Translations under genes and position numbers: made by a program
The notes under the pieces: model-generated
What the model saw: the letters and a program-made list of their open reading frames with translations, nothing else
Database searches by the model: none
Told to the model about the DNA's origin: nothing
Part shown: positions 10,923 to 20,577 of the stretch, in pieces
How the letters are laid out: each line of letters opens with the position of its first letter
Position numbering within the stretch: the stretch's first letter is position 1
Source of the DNA: Neptuniibacter halophilus
GTDB taxonomy: Bacteria > Pseudomonadota > Gammaproteobacteria > Pseudomonadales > Balneatricaceae
NCBI RefSeq assembly: GCF_030295765.1
Contig: NZ_AP027292.1
Span: 868,001-932,000 of the forward strand
Direction: 5' to 3'
DNA: 64,000 nucleotides

Positions 10923-11663
10923 ATGTACGACTATCAGGCCCCCGACGACCTACTTAAAGACCGCATTATTCTGGTAACCGGCGCGGGCAGCGGCATCGGA
11001 CGGGTTGCCGCAAAAACGTATGCAGCCCACGGCGCCACAGTGATTCTGCTTGGCCGCACACTGGAAAAGCTAGAACAGGTATATGATGAGATTGAAGCGG
11101 CCGGCCACCCACAGCCAGCACTGGTGCCGATGAATCTTGAAAGCGCACAGGAACATGACTTTATCGAGCTGACCAACACCATCGAACAGGAATTCGGCCG
11201 GCTGGATGGTATTCTGCATAATGCCAGCCTGCTCGGCGTTCGCACGCCCATTGAGTCTTACGATCCGGTTATCTGGCAACAGGTCATGCAGGTTAATGTG
11301 AACGCGCCTTTCATGCTCACGCAGATCCTGATGCCTCTGCTCGAACGCTCTGAAAACCCTTCGGTGATATTCACCTCCTCCGGCGTCGGGCGCAAGAGCA
11401 AGGCTTACTGGGGCGCTTACGCAGTATCAAAGTTTGCCACAGAAGGCCTGATGCAGACCCTGGCCGACGAACTGAGCAACGTCAGTAAGATCCGCGCCAA
11501 CTGCATCAACCCCGGCGCAACCCGCACCCAGATGCGCGCCGACGCCTACCCGGGGGAAGACCCCGCAACCGTTGCAACACCAGAACAGATCATGCCCCTC
11601 TATCTCTACCTGATGGGCGCTGACAGCGAGTCTGTCAATGGTCAGTCGCTGGACGCCCAGTAA
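10923..11663 (+). CDS. yciK: YciK family short-chain dehydrogenase/reductase
   Basis: A 246-residue SDR-fold oxidoreductase of unknown substrate. The NADP-binding TGAGSGIGR motif sits near residue 20, the YAVSK catalytic Tyr/Lys pair near residue 162, and NPGATRTQMR follows. The ATG at 10923 has a good GGAAGAAG ribosome site; a longer reading frame beginning at 10791 only overlaps mupP and is not used. YciK proteins travel with ubiG and mupP in gammaproteobacteria, but no biochemical role is established. A strong terminator follows. Confidence 0.88.
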   Translation: MYDYQAPDDLLKDRIILVTGAGSGIGRVAAKTYAAHGATVILLGRTLEKLEQVYDEIEAAGHPQPALVPMNLESAQEHDFIELTNTIEQEFGRLDGILHNASLLGVRTPIESYDPVIWQQVMQVNVNAPFMLTQILMPLLERSENPSVIFTSSGVGRKSKAYWGAYAVSKFATEGLMQTLADELSNVSKIRANCINPGATRTQMRADAYPGEDPATVATPEQIMPLYLYLMGADSESVNGQSLDAQ

Positions 11664-11664
11664 T

Positions 11665-11690
11665 AAAAAGCCTCCGAATGGAGGCTTTTT
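11665..11690. terminator. Bidirectional intrinsic terminator
   Basis: An 11-base-pair stem AAAAAGCCTCC / GGAGGCTTTTT with loop GAAT, flanked by A and T runs. It ends the ubiG-mupP-yciK unit and could also stop transcripts of rluB from the opposite strand. Confidence 0.88.
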
Positions 11691-11748
11691 ATTGGCGTTC
11701 CCCGTCCTGAAAACAGCAACTTACATCAGGACCGGGGCAGCAGAGGGG

Positions 11749-12579
11749 TTAATCGCCTTCCTGACGACGCGCCCGCTGTTTTTTATAGCGCCGCTCGAGC
11801 TTCTGCTTATCAGCAATACTCATGCGCGGCGCTTTTTTCGGTTTAAGCTCAAGCATCTTCGACAGTGAGTTTACCTCTTTGACGCTCATCTCCTTCCAGG
11901 TTCCGGAGCGCACATCACTGGGCAGGAACAGCGGGCCAAAGCGCACGCGCTTCAGACGATTCACCTGTACCTCCTGCGACTCCCACAAACGACGGACCTC
12001 GCGATTACGCCCCTCCATAACCACACAGTGGAACCATTTGTTGGCACCCTCACCATCAAAAAACTGCACATCGGTAAACCGCGCCATGCCATCCTCAAGC
12101 AACACACCGTCCTTAAGGCGCTGCAGCATCGCATCATCTACATTTCCCAGCACCCGCACCGCATATTCACGGTCGATCTGAGCAGAAGGATGCATCAGCG
12201 CGTTGGCCAGCTCCCCGTCGGTGGTAAACAGCAGGAGACCTGAAGTATTGATATCCAGACGCCCTATCGCAATCCAGCGCCCCTCTTTAAGCGGCGGCAG
12301 GTGACGGAATACGGTCGGCCGCCCTTCCGGGTCATGCCGGGTGCAGATTTCACCCACCGGCTTGTTGTAAATAAGCACCCGACGGGTCGCTTCACGATCA
12401 AAAATCAGATTGACCGGATGCCCATCCACATTCACCTTATCACCTTCGGAAATACGATCCCCCAGACTGGCCACAGCATCGTTTACTGAAACCCGCCCTT
12501 CTTTAATCCAACGCTCCATCTCACGACGTGAGCCAACACCGGAGCGCGCCAGAACTTTATGTAATTTTTCATCAGACAT
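11749..12579 (-). CDS. rluB: 23S rRNA pseudouridine synthase (RluB type)
   Basis: Isomerises a uridine in helix 90 of 23S rRNA (U2605 in E. coli). The 276-residue protein has an N-terminal S4-like RNA-binding domain (EKLHKVLARSGVGSRREMERWI), then the RsuA-family catalytic segment with GRLDINTSGLLLFTTDG, where the Asp is the nucleophile, and a lysine/arginine-rich tail. I choose the ATG at 12579 because AAGGTG lies 7 bases upstream; the frame could extend 11 codons to 12612. RluB and the closely related RluE/RsuA enzymes are separated here by length and by the yciO/rnm neighbours, as in E. coli. Confidence 0.9.
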   Translation of the reverse strand: MSDEKLHKVLARSGVGSRREMERWIKEGRVSVNDAVASLGDRISEGDKVNVDGHPVNLIFDREATRRVLIYNKPVGEICTRHDPEGRPTVFRHLPPLKEGRWIAIGRLDINTSGLLLFTTDGELANALMHPSAQIDREYAVRVLGNVDDAMLQRLKDGVLLEDGMARFTDVQFFDGEGANKWFHCVVMEGRNREVRRLWESQEVQVNRLKRVRFGPLFLPSDVRSGTWKEMSVKEVNSLSKMLELKPKKAPRMSIADKQKLERRYKKQRARRQEGD

Positions 12580-12612
12580 TTGACGCACCTTAATAACAGC
12601 AGTTTTTGCCAC

Positions 12613-12648
12613 TCAACAAAAAAGCCCTTTCTGTCAGGAAAGGGCTTT
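12613..12648 (-). terminator. Intrinsic terminator of the H-NS-like gene
   Basis: An 11-base-pair stem (AAAGCCCTTTC at 12621-12631, GAAAGGGCTTT at 12638-12648) with a 6-base loop, followed on the minus strand by a T-rich run. It separates the H-NS-like gene from rluB. Confidence 0.85.
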
Positions 12649-12669
12649 CAGGAAAACAGTCATCCAATT

Positions 12670-13062
12670 TTAAATGAGACAGTCTTCCTTAGTAAATCCT
12701 TTATCAAAATAGGCCTGAAAAGCCAGTGGCGTACGACCACGACCCGACCATTCATGTACAGTACCTTCATCATCCGTAATACGGTACTTAGGCTGAACCT
12801 TTTTCTTTGGTGTTGCGGTTTCACCAATCAGACCCATCAGATCATCAATCTCAATACCCGCATCCAGCATACTCTGACGAATCGCTTCAATTTTATCTGC
12901 CTTTTCCTGCTCGGCAGCTAAAAGCGCTTCCTCTTCTGCTTTTTTATCCTCAGCAATTGAAGTGAGATCGGCAATTACCTTTTCCAATTCTGCAACAGAC
13001 AATTCCTGGCACTGCTTACGCAAAGAATTTTTGCGCGTTAGTGTTTTAATAAAATCAGACAT
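12670..13062 (-). CDS. H-NS family nucleoid-associated protein
   Basis: A 130-residue protein of the H-NS/StpA histone-like silencer family. The N-terminal two thirds is helical and charged, as expected for the oligomerising coiled coil, with a Glu/Ala/Lys-rich stretch near residues 40-60. The C-terminal domain contains YRITDDEGTVHEWSGRGRTP, where the GRGRTP loop is the AT-hook-like minor-groove binder. I use the ATG at 13062; a GTG four codons upstream is possible but has no ribosome site. The upstream region is AT-rich, as is often seen where the protein represses itself. Which H-NS paralogue it is cannot be said. Confidence 0.88.
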   Translation of the reverse strand: MSDFIKTLTRKNSLRKQCQELSVAELEKVIADLTSIAEDKKAEEEALLAAEQEKADKIEAIRQSMLDAGIEIDDLMGLIGETATPKKKVQPKYRITDDEGTVHEWSGRGRTPLAFQAYFDKGFTKEDCLI

Positions 13063-13141
13063 TTCAGTACTCACTGAGTTATAAGGACCGTAACAGCATT
13101 ATCAACAAAGATAATAATTAATCAACCAAAATACAAATCAA

Positions 13142-13759
13142 TTAAAAAACGGAAGTATCTCCGGCCCCCTCCCGAATAACCTCAGGCACCTCTTCAACCA
13201 GATTAATTACACTGGTCGCCTCCAGCCCGCAATAACCACCATCAATAATCAGATCCACCTGATGCTGCAATAATTCACGCATCTCATAAGGATCCATTAA
13301 TGGCATTTCTTCACCCGGCATAATCAGCGAGGTACTCATAATTGGCTCACCGAGCGCTTCAGTTAATGCCAGTGCAATTGCATTATCAGGTATACGAATT
13401 CCAATGGTACGCCGCTTAGGATGCAATAAACGCCGTGGCACTTCGGACGTTGCCTTAAGAATAAAGGTATAAGCCCCGGGAGTATGCGCCTTCAACAATC
13501 GATAACAGCCATTATCAACCTTAGCGTACGTGCTGATTTCACTCAGATCACGACAGACAAGAGTAAAATTATGTTTATCATCCAACTGCCGGATACGTTT
13601 TATTTTCTCCATGGCAGCTTTGTCACCCAAGTGACAGCCCAGCGCATAAGCACAGTCAGTAGGGTAGATAACCAGCCCCCCTTTTCTGATGATCTCTACC
13701 GCTTGATTAATCAACCTCTGCTGAGGATTTTCCGGATGAATCTGAAAAAACTGGCTCAC
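13142..13759 (-). CDS. yciO: YciO family protein (Sua5/TsaC-like fold)
   Basis: A 205-residue member of the Sua5-YrdC-YciO family. Relatives make threonylcarbamoyl-AMP for the t6A modification of tRNA; the activity of YciO itself is less certain. The N-terminus shows GGLVIYPTDCAYALGCHL, and then KIKRIRQLDDKHNFTLVC, where the basic residues bind the triphosphate. The order yciO next to rnm and near rluB matches E. coli. A TrmO methylase acting on t6A is also encoded in this window at 38.1 kb. Confidence 0.9.
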   Translation of the reverse strand: MSQFFQIHPENPQQRLINQAVEIIRKGGLVIYPTDCAYALGCHLGDKAAMEKIKRIRQLDDKHNFTLVCRDLSEISTYAKVDNGCYRLLKAHTPGAYTFILKATSEVPRRLLHPKRRTIGIRIPDNAIALALTEALGEPIMSTSLIMPGEEMPLMDPYEMRELLQHQVDLIIDGGYCGLEATSVINLVEEVPEVIREGAGDTSVF

Positions 13760-13834
13760 GCTTAGTAACCTTTTCTGAGCAATGGTTATTTTATTTTATC
13801 GCAGATATTCTGAAATGCGCACATCAGTAGCAGC

Positions 13835-14671
13835 TTAATTAATAAGCAGACGGAGCACATGGTTTTTCGTGGTCTTCAGAGGTGGGTACTTACCCAGATC
13901 TGTCCAGCCCGCATCCGGGGTATGAAAATCACTCCCTGCAGACACCAGCAGATTATTCGACTCAGCGATACGATTTAAATGTAATTGGTGATCCGGTGTG
14001 ACGCCCGGATAAGAAACCTCAATACCATCCCCCCCTGCGGCTATAAAATCAGCCACCAGCGAGCGTATTTTGGTAAATGTCATTTTATACTTGGTCGGGT
14101 GGGCAATTATTGAGACCCCACCGGCAGCCTTAAGCACTGACACAGCATCTGCCAGGTCTGGCCAGGGCATTTTAACATCCCCTTTCTTACCAGCGCCTAA
14201 ATATTTCTTAAACGCCTGTTGCTCGTTTACTACAAAACCTTTTTCAACCAGCGCCCGGGCAAAATGCGGACGCCCGATGCTCCCTTTACCCGCCAGAGCC
14301 TGCGCCTCCGCATAAACCGGGGGCACACCCATTTTTTCGAGTTGCCGGGCTATTTTTTCAGAACGCTGGCGACGCAATAAAGCAAGGTTATTCAAATACG
14401 CTTGCAGATCGTTATTTTCAGGATCCAGCCCTAAACCCACCAGATGTATCACGCGCCCCTGCCATAAACAGGTTAACTCTGTGCCCGGCACCAGTTGAAT
14501 GCCTTCAAGATCCTGCCGCATCAGCTCACGCACCCCTTCAAGGGTGTCATGATCGGTCAGAGAAAGTACCTCTATGCCACGAGAACGGGCCCGGTTAAGC
14601 AAGTCAGCGGGGGACAGAGAACCATCCGAAGCGGTCGAATGGCAATGCAGGTCGTAACGGGGTAAATCCAT
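13835..14671 (-). CDS. rnm: PHP-domain phosphoesterase, RNase AM / TrpH family
   Basis: A 278-residue polymerase-and-histidinol-phosphatase fold hydrolase. The E. coli relative (YciV/TrpH) hydrolyses 3',5'-nucleoside bisphosphates and trims 5' ends of small RNAs and rRNA. Metal ligands are visible in YDLHCHSTASDGSLSP near the start, LTDHDT near residue 40, IAHPTKYK, and SAGSDFHTP near the end. I start at the ATG at 14671, directly before LPRYDLHCH; two upstream ATG codons would add up to 11 residues. It is divergent from yciB. Confidence 0.88.
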   Translation of the reverse strand: MDLPRYDLHCHSTASDGSLSPADLLNRARSRGIEVLSLTDHDTLEGVRELMRQDLEGIQLVPGTELTCLWQGRVIHLVGLGLDPENNDLQAYLNNLALLRRQRSEKIARQLEKMGVPPVYAEAQALAGKGSIGRPHFARALVEKGFVVNEQQAFKKYLGAGKKGDVKMPWPDLADAVSVLKAAGGVSIIAHPTKYKMTFTKIRSLVADFIAAGGDGIEVSYPGVTPDHQLHLNRIAESNNLLVSAGSDFHTPDAGWTDLGKYPPLKTTKNHVLRLLIN

Positions 14672-14742
14672 ACACATTTCACTGTTTATATAAAAGGCTG
14701 GCAACCTTATACTTTACTTTTAATCTCTAGAATACAACGACC

Positions 14743-15294
14743 ATGAAGCTGTTACTCGATTTTTTACCCATTATTATCTTTTTTATCGTTTATAAATCGA
14801 CGAACGATATTATTCTCGCCACCGCGATCCTGATTCCGGCAACACTGCTGCAGATGCTCTACACCTGGATTAAAACCCACAAAATTGAAAAAATGCAGTT
14901 GGTTACTCTGGTTCTTGTTGTCGTTCTCGGTGGCGCTACCGTGTTACTGGAAGATAAAACCTTTATCCAGTGGAAACCCACCGTTGTGAACTGGCTGTTT
15001 GGCCTTGCTTTCCTTGGCAGTCAGTTTATCGGCAGCAAAACCATTGTTGAGCGCCTTATGGGCAGCAACCTGGCCCTGCCAGCGTTCGCCTGGCGCAACC
15101 TTAACCTGGCCTGGGTGGTATTCTTTGTTCTGATGGGCGTTGTGAATCTGTTTGTTGCTTACAGTTTCAGTGAAGAAACCTGGGTGAACTTCAAACTTTT
15201 CGGCATGCTGGGTCTTACTCTCGTGTTCATTATCGCCCAGGGGGTTTACCTCTCCCGACACATTGAAAACAGCGAAAATAACGATCAACCCTGA
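14743..15294 (+). CDS. yciB: Septation protein A family inner-membrane protein
   Basis: A 183-residue integral membrane protein with five hydrophobic segments, starting MKLLLDFLPIIIFFIVYK, the hallmark of the YciB/IspZ family. In enterobacteria YciB is linked to envelope synthesis and cell division, possibly through proton motive force and lipid handling; the molecular function is not settled. Conserved features include LLQMLYTWIKTHKIEKMQ and AWRNLNLAWVVFF. yciI follows 9 bases later, so they are co-transcribed. Confidence 0.92.
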   Translation: MKLLLDFLPIIIFFIVYKSTNDIILATAILIPATLLQMLYTWIKTHKIEKMQLVTLVLVVVLGGATVLLEDKTFIQWKPTVVNWLFGLAFLGSQFIGSKTIVERLMGSNLALPAFAWRNLNLAWVVFFVLMGVVNLFVAYSFSEETWVNFKLFGMLGLTLVFIIAQGVYLSRHIENSENNDQP

Positions 15295-15303
15295 GGATAC
15301 GGA

Positions 15304-15603
15304 ATGTACTACGCAATTATCTCGGAAGATGTAGAAAACAGTCTGGAAAAACGTCTGGCTGCACGCCCCGATCATCTGGCCCGCTTACAGCAGCTCAATG
15401 CTGAAGGCCGTTTATTGATTGCTGGCCCGCATCCGGCAATCGACTGTGAAGACCCGGGCGAAGCCGGCTTCAGCGGCAGTCTGGTCGTTGCTGAGTTTGA
15501 TTCTCTGCAAGAAGCTCAGCGCTGGGCAGACGCCGACCCATATATCAGTGCAGGCGTTTACGAAAAAGTAACGGTAAAACCTTATAAAAAGGTGCTTCCG
15601 TAA
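15304..15603 (+). CDS. yciI: YciI family protein
   Basis: A 99-residue protein of the YCII fold, a small ferredoxin-like barrel. The family is uncharacterised apart from a conserved His/Asp pair that may be catalytic; here [19 protein letters not shown] contains them. It lies immediately after yciB, a pairing seen throughout gammaproteobacteria. The ribosome-binding site GAGGATACGG overlaps the end of yciB. Confidence 0.9.
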   Translation: MYYAIISEDVENSLEKRLAARPDHLARLQQLNAEGRLLIAGPHPAIDCEDPGEAGFSGSLVVAEFDSLQEAQRWADADPYISAGVYEKVTVKPYKKVLP

Positions 15604-15761
15604 AATTTAATATATACTTTGCTTAGTTGCATGACTAAAGGAACTTGGTCCAGCGGAGAAAGAAGGAGCGACGAAAGGCCGGAAAAGATTTTATATCTGT
15701 TTTTCGGATCACTTTTGTCACCAGATTTACTGCTGTTTATCTCAGGTTCAGGTTGGAAGAG

Positions 15762-15789
15762 TTGTAATAAGCTAATTCTTTCTTATTAT
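15762..15789 (+). promoter_or_regulatory. Likely sigma-70 promoter of the OmpA-like gene
   Basis: TTGTAA (15762-15767) and TATTAT (15784-15789) are 16 bases apart in an AT-rich stretch about 40 bases before the gene, which also has a good AAGGACAG ribosome site. The rest of the 225-base gap 15604-15828 shows no gene. Confidence 0.5.
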
Positions 15790-15828
15790 TCTTAGATACA
15801 GAACCCCAAACGTATTAAGGACAGCACA

Positions 15829-16434
15829 ATGAAAAAGATCGCAATCGCTTCAGGCCTGGTTTTGGCTATGGGTCTGGCAACAGGTGTTCAGGCACACCCT
15901 GAAAACTCTGGTTACGTAGACGCTAAGAAGCACGGCACCGTGTGGAAAAACAGCTACGGTGAATGCTGGCGTAACGGCTTCTGGAACGAAGCAGACAAAA
16001 AAGTCGTAGGCTGTGACGGCGTAATGGCTGAAAAAGCCGCTCCGGCACCTGCTCCTGCACCGGCTCCAATGCCAAAAGCAATGAGCGTTGTTGAGAAGCA
16101 CGTTGTTTACTTCGACTTCGACAGCTCTAACCCAGGCGACGTAAGCGACATCTCCAGCTACATCAACTCTCTGAAAGAAGTTTCCAGCGTAAATCTGGTA
16201 GGTCACGCTGACCGTATCGGTACCAGCGCGTACAACGATGCCCTGTCTCAGAAGCGTGTAAATGCAGTGTCTGACGCTCTGCAGGCTGGCGGCGTTACCG
16301 GTTCTGTGATCAGCACCGGCTACATGGGCGAAAACGCTCCGGCTAAGTCCTGTGACGGCCAGCGCGGCGCTAACCTGATCGACTGCCTGCGCGCTAACCG
16401 TCGCGTAGAAGTTGAGATCTCCGGCAAGAAATAA
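15829..16434 (+). CDS. OmpA-family peptidoglycan-binding outer-membrane lipoprotein-like protein (no barrel)
   Basis: A 201-residue exported protein. Residues 1-22 are a signal peptide ending VQA. The following module contains GECWRNGFWN and a second Cys about 17 residues later, a short Trp/Cys motif typical of OmpA-like proteins of this type. An Ala/Pro linker (residues about 71-83) leads to an OmpA C-terminal domain (about 88-198) with VYFDFDSS, LVGHADRIGTSAYN and NRRVEVEI, which bind diaminopimelate in peptidoglycan. There is no transmembrane beta-barrel and no lipobox. The codon pattern looks like that of an abundant protein, and a strong promoter and terminator flank it. Confidence 0.88.
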   Translation: MKKIAIASGLVLAMGLATGVQAHPENSGYVDAKKHGTVWKNSYGECWRNGFWNEADKKVVGCDGVMAEKAAPAPAPAPAPMPKAMSVVEKHVVYFDFDSSNPGDVSDISSYINSLKEVSSVNLVGHADRIGTSAYNDALSQKRVNAVSDALQAGGVTGSVISTGYMGENAPAKSCDGQRGANLIDCLRANRRVEVEISGKK

Positions 16435-16453
16435 GCCACAGAGATAATCATTG

Positions 16454-16480
16454 AAAAGGCGCTCATTTGAGCGCCTTTTT
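16454..16480 (+). terminator. Intrinsic terminator of the OmpA-like gene
   Basis: A 12-base-pair stem (16454-16465 with 16468-16479) closing on a 2-base loop, then a T run, 20 bases after the stop codon. Confidence 0.88.
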
Positions 16481-16516
16481 ATTTGCCTGAAGTATTTCAG
16501 CCCGGCCTTCGGACAT

Positions 16517-16545
16517 AAAAAAGACGACCAGATGGCCGCCTTTTT
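16517..16545 (-). terminator. Intrinsic terminator of purL
   Basis: On the minus strand, 22 bases after the purL stop, a stem with two G-U pairs (arms 16534-16545 and 16517-16529) ends in a six-T run. Confidence 0.7.
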
Positions 16546-16566
16546 AAACAAACTCAGAGAGTCCGA

Positions 16567-19500
16567 TTAACCAACCCAGACGCGGGCATTACGGAACATC
16601 CGCATCCAGGCACCGTCTTCAGACCATTCATCCGGAGCCCAACTGTTTGTCACAGCACGGAAAACTCGTTCCGGGTGAGGCATCATAATCGTTACGCGTC
16701 CATCCTGAGTTGTGACACCGGTTATACCCTGTGGTGAACCATTCGGGTTAGCCGGGTACATTTCAGTAGGCTTGCCATAGTTATCCACATAACTCAGCGC
16801 AACAGTACCGGACTGCTGCAGCCCCTGCAGGTGACCTGCATCCTTAAACTCAGCACGCCCTTCACCATGCGCCACAGCGATCGGCATCCGCGAACCTGCC
16901 ATACCCTGCAGCAGAACGGAGTTGGATGACTGTACTTCAACCATCGCCACACGCGCTTCAAACTGCTCGGATGCATTGCGCACAAAGTGCGGCCACAGCT
17001 CAGAACCCGGAATCAGCTCATGCAGGTTGGAAAGCATCTGACAACCATTACAGATACCCAACGCAAAGGTATCTTCACGATTAAAGAATGCCTGGAACTC
17101 ATCACGCGCACGTGGATTAAACAGGATCGACTTAGCCCAGCCTTCGCCCGCACCCAGTACATCACCGTAGGAGAAACCACCACAGGCAACCAGACCCTTA
17201 AACTGATCCAGTTCTACACGGCCAGACAGGATATCACTCATGTGCACATCAACCGCGGCAAAGCCGGCGCGATCAAAGGCTGCAGCCATTTCGATCTGAC
17301 CATTCACACCCTGCTCACGGATGATCGCCATCTGCGGTCGAACACCGGTAGCGATATAAGGCGCCGCCACATCTTCATTAACATCGAAGCTAAGATCAGC
17401 ATGCAGACCCGGGTCCGCTTTATCCAGAATAGCGTCAAACTCCTGCTGAGCGCATTCCGGATTATCACGCAGTGCCTGAATCTGATAGGAGGTTTCCGCC
17501 CACCAGCGCTGCAGCTTGACGCGGGACTCCGCATAAATCTCTTCTTCATCGAAGTGGAAACGCAGCTCATCATCCGGATTAGTTGACCCGATCACCTGAG
17601 CAACATCGGCCAGGCCTGCAGCATTCAGCTCAGTCAGTACGGATTCAAGATTATCCCGCTTAACCTGAATAACAGCACCCAGCTCTTCTGCAAACAGCGC
17701 TGCAGCCAGCTCTGAAGTCTCGCCCGCCAGCATATCCAGATTGATATCCACACCGACTTTACCGGCAAAGGCCATCTCAGCCACTGTAGCAAACAAACCA
17801 CCATCGGCACGGTCATGGTACGCAAGAATAAGCCCCTGCTCATTCAGCTCCTGAATCGCAGCAAAGAATGCCACCAACTGTTCCGGCTGATCCACATCCG
17901 GGACGGACTGACCCACCTCATTGTAAACCTGCGCCAGCGCGGAGAGGCCGATTCGGTTCTGACCATTACCCAGATCCAGGAGGATCAGATCGGTTTCACC
18001 CTGATCAGTGCGCAGCTCAGGGGTCAGCGTTTTGCGACAATCCAGAACTGGCGCAAAACCGGAAATAATCAGTGACATAGGCGCCGTAACCGACTTATCT
18101 TCACCCTGATCATTCCATACGGTGCGCATAGACATGGAGTCTTTACCCACCGGGATCGTAATACCCAACTGAGGACACAGCTCCATACCTACCGCTTTTA
18201 CTGTGTCGTATAGTTTTTCATCTTCACCGGGATGACCTGCTGCACACATCCAGTTAGCAGACAGTTTAATATCTTTAATATCCGCGATACGGGCAGAGGC
18301 AATATTGGTAACAGTTTCACCGATAGCCATGCGTCCGGATGCCGGTGAATCAACCAGCGCCAGCGGCGTACGCTCGCCCATGGCCATCGCTTCACCCGCA
18401 TTGGTGTCATATGCTGCAGTCGTTACAGCACAGTCTGCTACCGGAATCTGCCACGGCCCCACCATCTGATCACGGGCAACCTGACCGGTAATCGAGCGGT
18501 CGCCAATAGTAATCAGGAAAGATTTCGACGCCACCGCAGGCAGTTTCATAACCCGCTCAGCCGCATCTTTCAGGTCGATAGCGGAAGTATCAAATTCAGG
18601 GACTTCGTAGGCTTTACGCTCTACAGAACGGTGCATCTTCGGCGGCTTACCGAACAGCACACTCATCGGCAGGTCGACCGGCTTGTTCTCAAAGTGACTG
18701 TCACCCAGTGTCAGGTGCATCTCTTCGGTCGCTTCACCAACTACCGCATATGGACAACGTTCACGCTCACAAATCGCTTCAAAGCGAGCCATATCGGCTG
18801 GCGCAACCGCCATGACGTAGCGCTCCTGCGCTTCGTTACACCAGATCGCCAGCGGCGACATACCCGGCTCATCATTATTGACGTTACGCAGCTCAAAGTT
18901 ACCGCCACGTTCGCCGTCTTTAACCAGTTCCGGAAACGCATTCGACAGACCACCGGCCCCCACATCGTGGATAAAGGCGATCGGGTTTTCATCACCCAAC
19001 TGCCAGCACTGATCAATGACTTCCTGACAACGGCGCTCCAGCTCAGGGTTATCACGCTGCACAGAAGCAAAATCCAGATCAGCAGAAGAGGAGCCAGACG
19101 CCATTGAAGATGCAGCACCACCGCCCAGACCGATCTGCATCGCAGGGCCACCGAGACAGATCAGCTTAGCCCCTACCGGGATCTCACCCTTCTCGACATG
19201 CTCATCACGGATATTACCCAGACCACCGGCGATCATGATCGGCTTGTGGTAACCACGCACCTCTTCACCCGCTGCACCATTCACCTTCTGCTCGAAGGTA
19301 CGGAAGTAGCCGGTCAGCGCAGGACGACCAAATTCATTGTTAAACGCAGCGCCACCAATCGGCCCCTCAAGCATGATATCCAGCGGCGTTACAATACGCC
19401 CCGGCTTACCATACTTGGATTCCCATGGCTGCTCGAAGCCGGGAATGTTCAGATCGGATACGGTAAAACCAGTCAGGCCAGCCTTGGGCTTAGATCCTTT

Positions 19501-20469
19501 ACCGGTCGCACCTTCATCACGGATTTCACCACCAGAACCTGTCGCCGCACCGGAATGGGGTGCGATGGCAGTCGGGTGGTTATGCGTTTCTACTTTCATC
19601 AGGATCTGAATCGGTTCCTGATTGTAGCTGTACTCTTTGCTCTGAGGCTGCGGGAAGAAGCGACCCGCTTCAGAACCGACCATTACCGCTGCGTTATCTT
19701 TGTAAGCAGACAGTACGTTTTCACCGCCCACTTCATTGGTATTACGAATCATGGCAAACAGCGACTTCTCCTGTGCTTCGCCATCGATATCCCATGATGC
19801 GTTAAAAATTTTATGGCGGCAGTGCTCAGAGTTTGCCTGGGCAAACATCATCAACTCAACATCCGTCGGGTTACGCCCCAACTCCTGGAAACTGGTCACC
19901 AGATAGTCGATCTCATCTTCAGCCAAAGCCAGACCCAGATCTACGTTAGCCACTGCCAATGCATCGCGTCCACCAGCGAGAATATCGACAGTGGTCAGAG
20001 GCTTAGGCTGCTCTTCAACAAACAGCACTGATGCATCATCCAGTGAATCCATAACCGCTTCAACCATACGGTCGTGCAGTTCAGCCGCAACCAGCTGACG
20101 CTGCTCAGCGGTCAGCGCTGCAGAGGCCTGAACATAGTAAGCCACACCGCGCTCCAGGCGCTTGATCGCAGAAAGACCACAATTGTGGGCTATATCAGTT
20201 GCTTTGGATGACCAAGGCGATATAGTGCCCGGACGCGGCACGACCAGAAACAGTTCACCATTGGGTTCCTGAACCTCTGCCTTCGGTCCATAACGCAGAA
20301 TACGTTCCAGAACTTGCTGCTGATCTGCCGATAAAGCTTGAGCCAGATCGGAAAAGTGCATAAATTCAGCATACAAGCCAGTGACGGCAGGAACCTTGGA
20401 CTGAATACCAGAAAGTAGCTTTTCATGTCGAAAAGCTGAAAGAGCAGGTGCTCCGCGCAGTGCCAGCAT
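16567..20469 (-). CDS. purL: Phosphoribosylformylglycinamidine synthase
   Basis: Converts FGAR to FGAM with glutamine and ATP in purine synthesis. The 1300-residue large form (E. coli about 1295) is intact. The start [14 protein letters not shown] is canonical. ATP-binding and AIRS-like domains span the first 1000 residues, with [21 protein letters not shown] conserved. The C-terminal glutamine amidotransferase has the nucleophile Cys in ALGICNGCQ and the late His/Glu in PHPERVFRA. It stands alone between convergent ompA-like and divergent mltF genes. Confidence 0.97.
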   Translation of the reverse strand: MLALRGAPALSAFRHEKLLSGIQSKVPAVTGLYAEFMHFSDLAQALSADQQQVLERILRYGPKAEVQEPNGELFLVVPRPGTISPWSSKATDIAHNCGLSAIKRLERGVAYYVQASAALTAEQRQLVAAELHDRMVEAVMDSLDDASVLFVEEQPKPLTTVDILAGGRDALAVANVDLGLALAEDEIDYLVTSFQELGRNPTDVELMMFAQANSEHCRHKIFNASWDIDGEAQEKSLFAMIRNTNEVGGENVLSAYKDNAAVMVGSEAGRFFPQPQSKEYSYNQEPIQILMKVETHNHPTAIAPHSGAATGSGGEIRDEGATGKGSKPKAGLTGFTVSDLNIPGFEQPWESKYGKPGRIVTPLDIMLEGPIGGAAFNNEFGRPALTGYFRTFEQKVNGAAGEEVRGYHKPIMIAGGLGNIRDEHVEKGEIPVGAKLICLGGPAMQIGLGGGAASSMASGSSSADLDFASVQRDNPELERRCQEVIDQCWQLGDENPIAFIHDVGAGGLSNAFPELVKDGERGGNFELRNVNNDEPGMSPLAIWCNEAQERYVMAVAPADMARFEAICERERCPYAVVGEATEEMHLTLGDSHFENKPVDLPMSVLFGKPPKMHRSVERKAYEVPEFDTSAIDLKDAAERVMKLPAVASKSFLITIGDRSITGQVARDQMVGPWQIPVADCAVTTAAYDTNAGEAMAMGERTPLALVDSPASGRMAIGETVTNIASARIADIKDIKLSANWMCAAGHPGEDEKLYDTVKAVGMELCPQLGITIPVGKDSMSMRTVWNDQGEDKSVTAPMSLIISGFAPVLDCRKTLTPELRTDQGETDLILLDLGNGQNRIGLSALAQVYNEVGQSVPDVDQPEQLVAFFAAIQELNEQGLILAYHDRADGGLFATVAEMAFAGKVGVDINLDMLAGETSELAAALFAEELGAVIQVKRDNLESVLTELNAAGLADVAQVIGSTNPDDELRFHFDEEEIYAESRVKLQRWWAETSYQIQALRDNPECAQQEFDAILDKADPGLHADLSFDVNEDVAAPYIATGVRPQMAIIREQGVNGQIEMAAAFDRAGFAAVDVHMSDILSGRVELDQFKGLVACGGFSYGDVLGAGEGWAKSILFNPRARDEFQAFFNREDTFALGICNGCQMLSNLHELIPGSELWPHFVRNASEQFEARVAMVEVQSSNSVLLQGMAGSRMPIAVAHGEGRAEFKDAGHLQGLQQSGTVALSYVDNYGKPTEMYPANPNGSPQGITGVTTQDGRVTIMMPHPERVFRAVTNSWAPDEWSEDGAWMRMFRNARVWVG

Positions 20470-20524
20470 CTCAAATAGAGCCTCTTGATAGCTGCCCCGG
20501 TCAGGCAGTAGTTACAGGAGAAAT

Positions 20525-20555
20525 ACAGGCTGTGAATTTTACCGAAACAGCCTGT
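20525..20555. repeat. Inverted repeat between purL and mltF
   Basis: Nine-base arms ACAGGCTGT (20525-20533) and ACAGCCTGT (20547-20555) separated by 13 bases, in the 108-base gap between two divergent genes. It could be an operator or form a leader hairpin on the purL transcript. It does not match a classic PurR box. Confidence 0.45.
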
Positions 20556-20577
20556 TGGATACCAGAAAAGCAGCACT

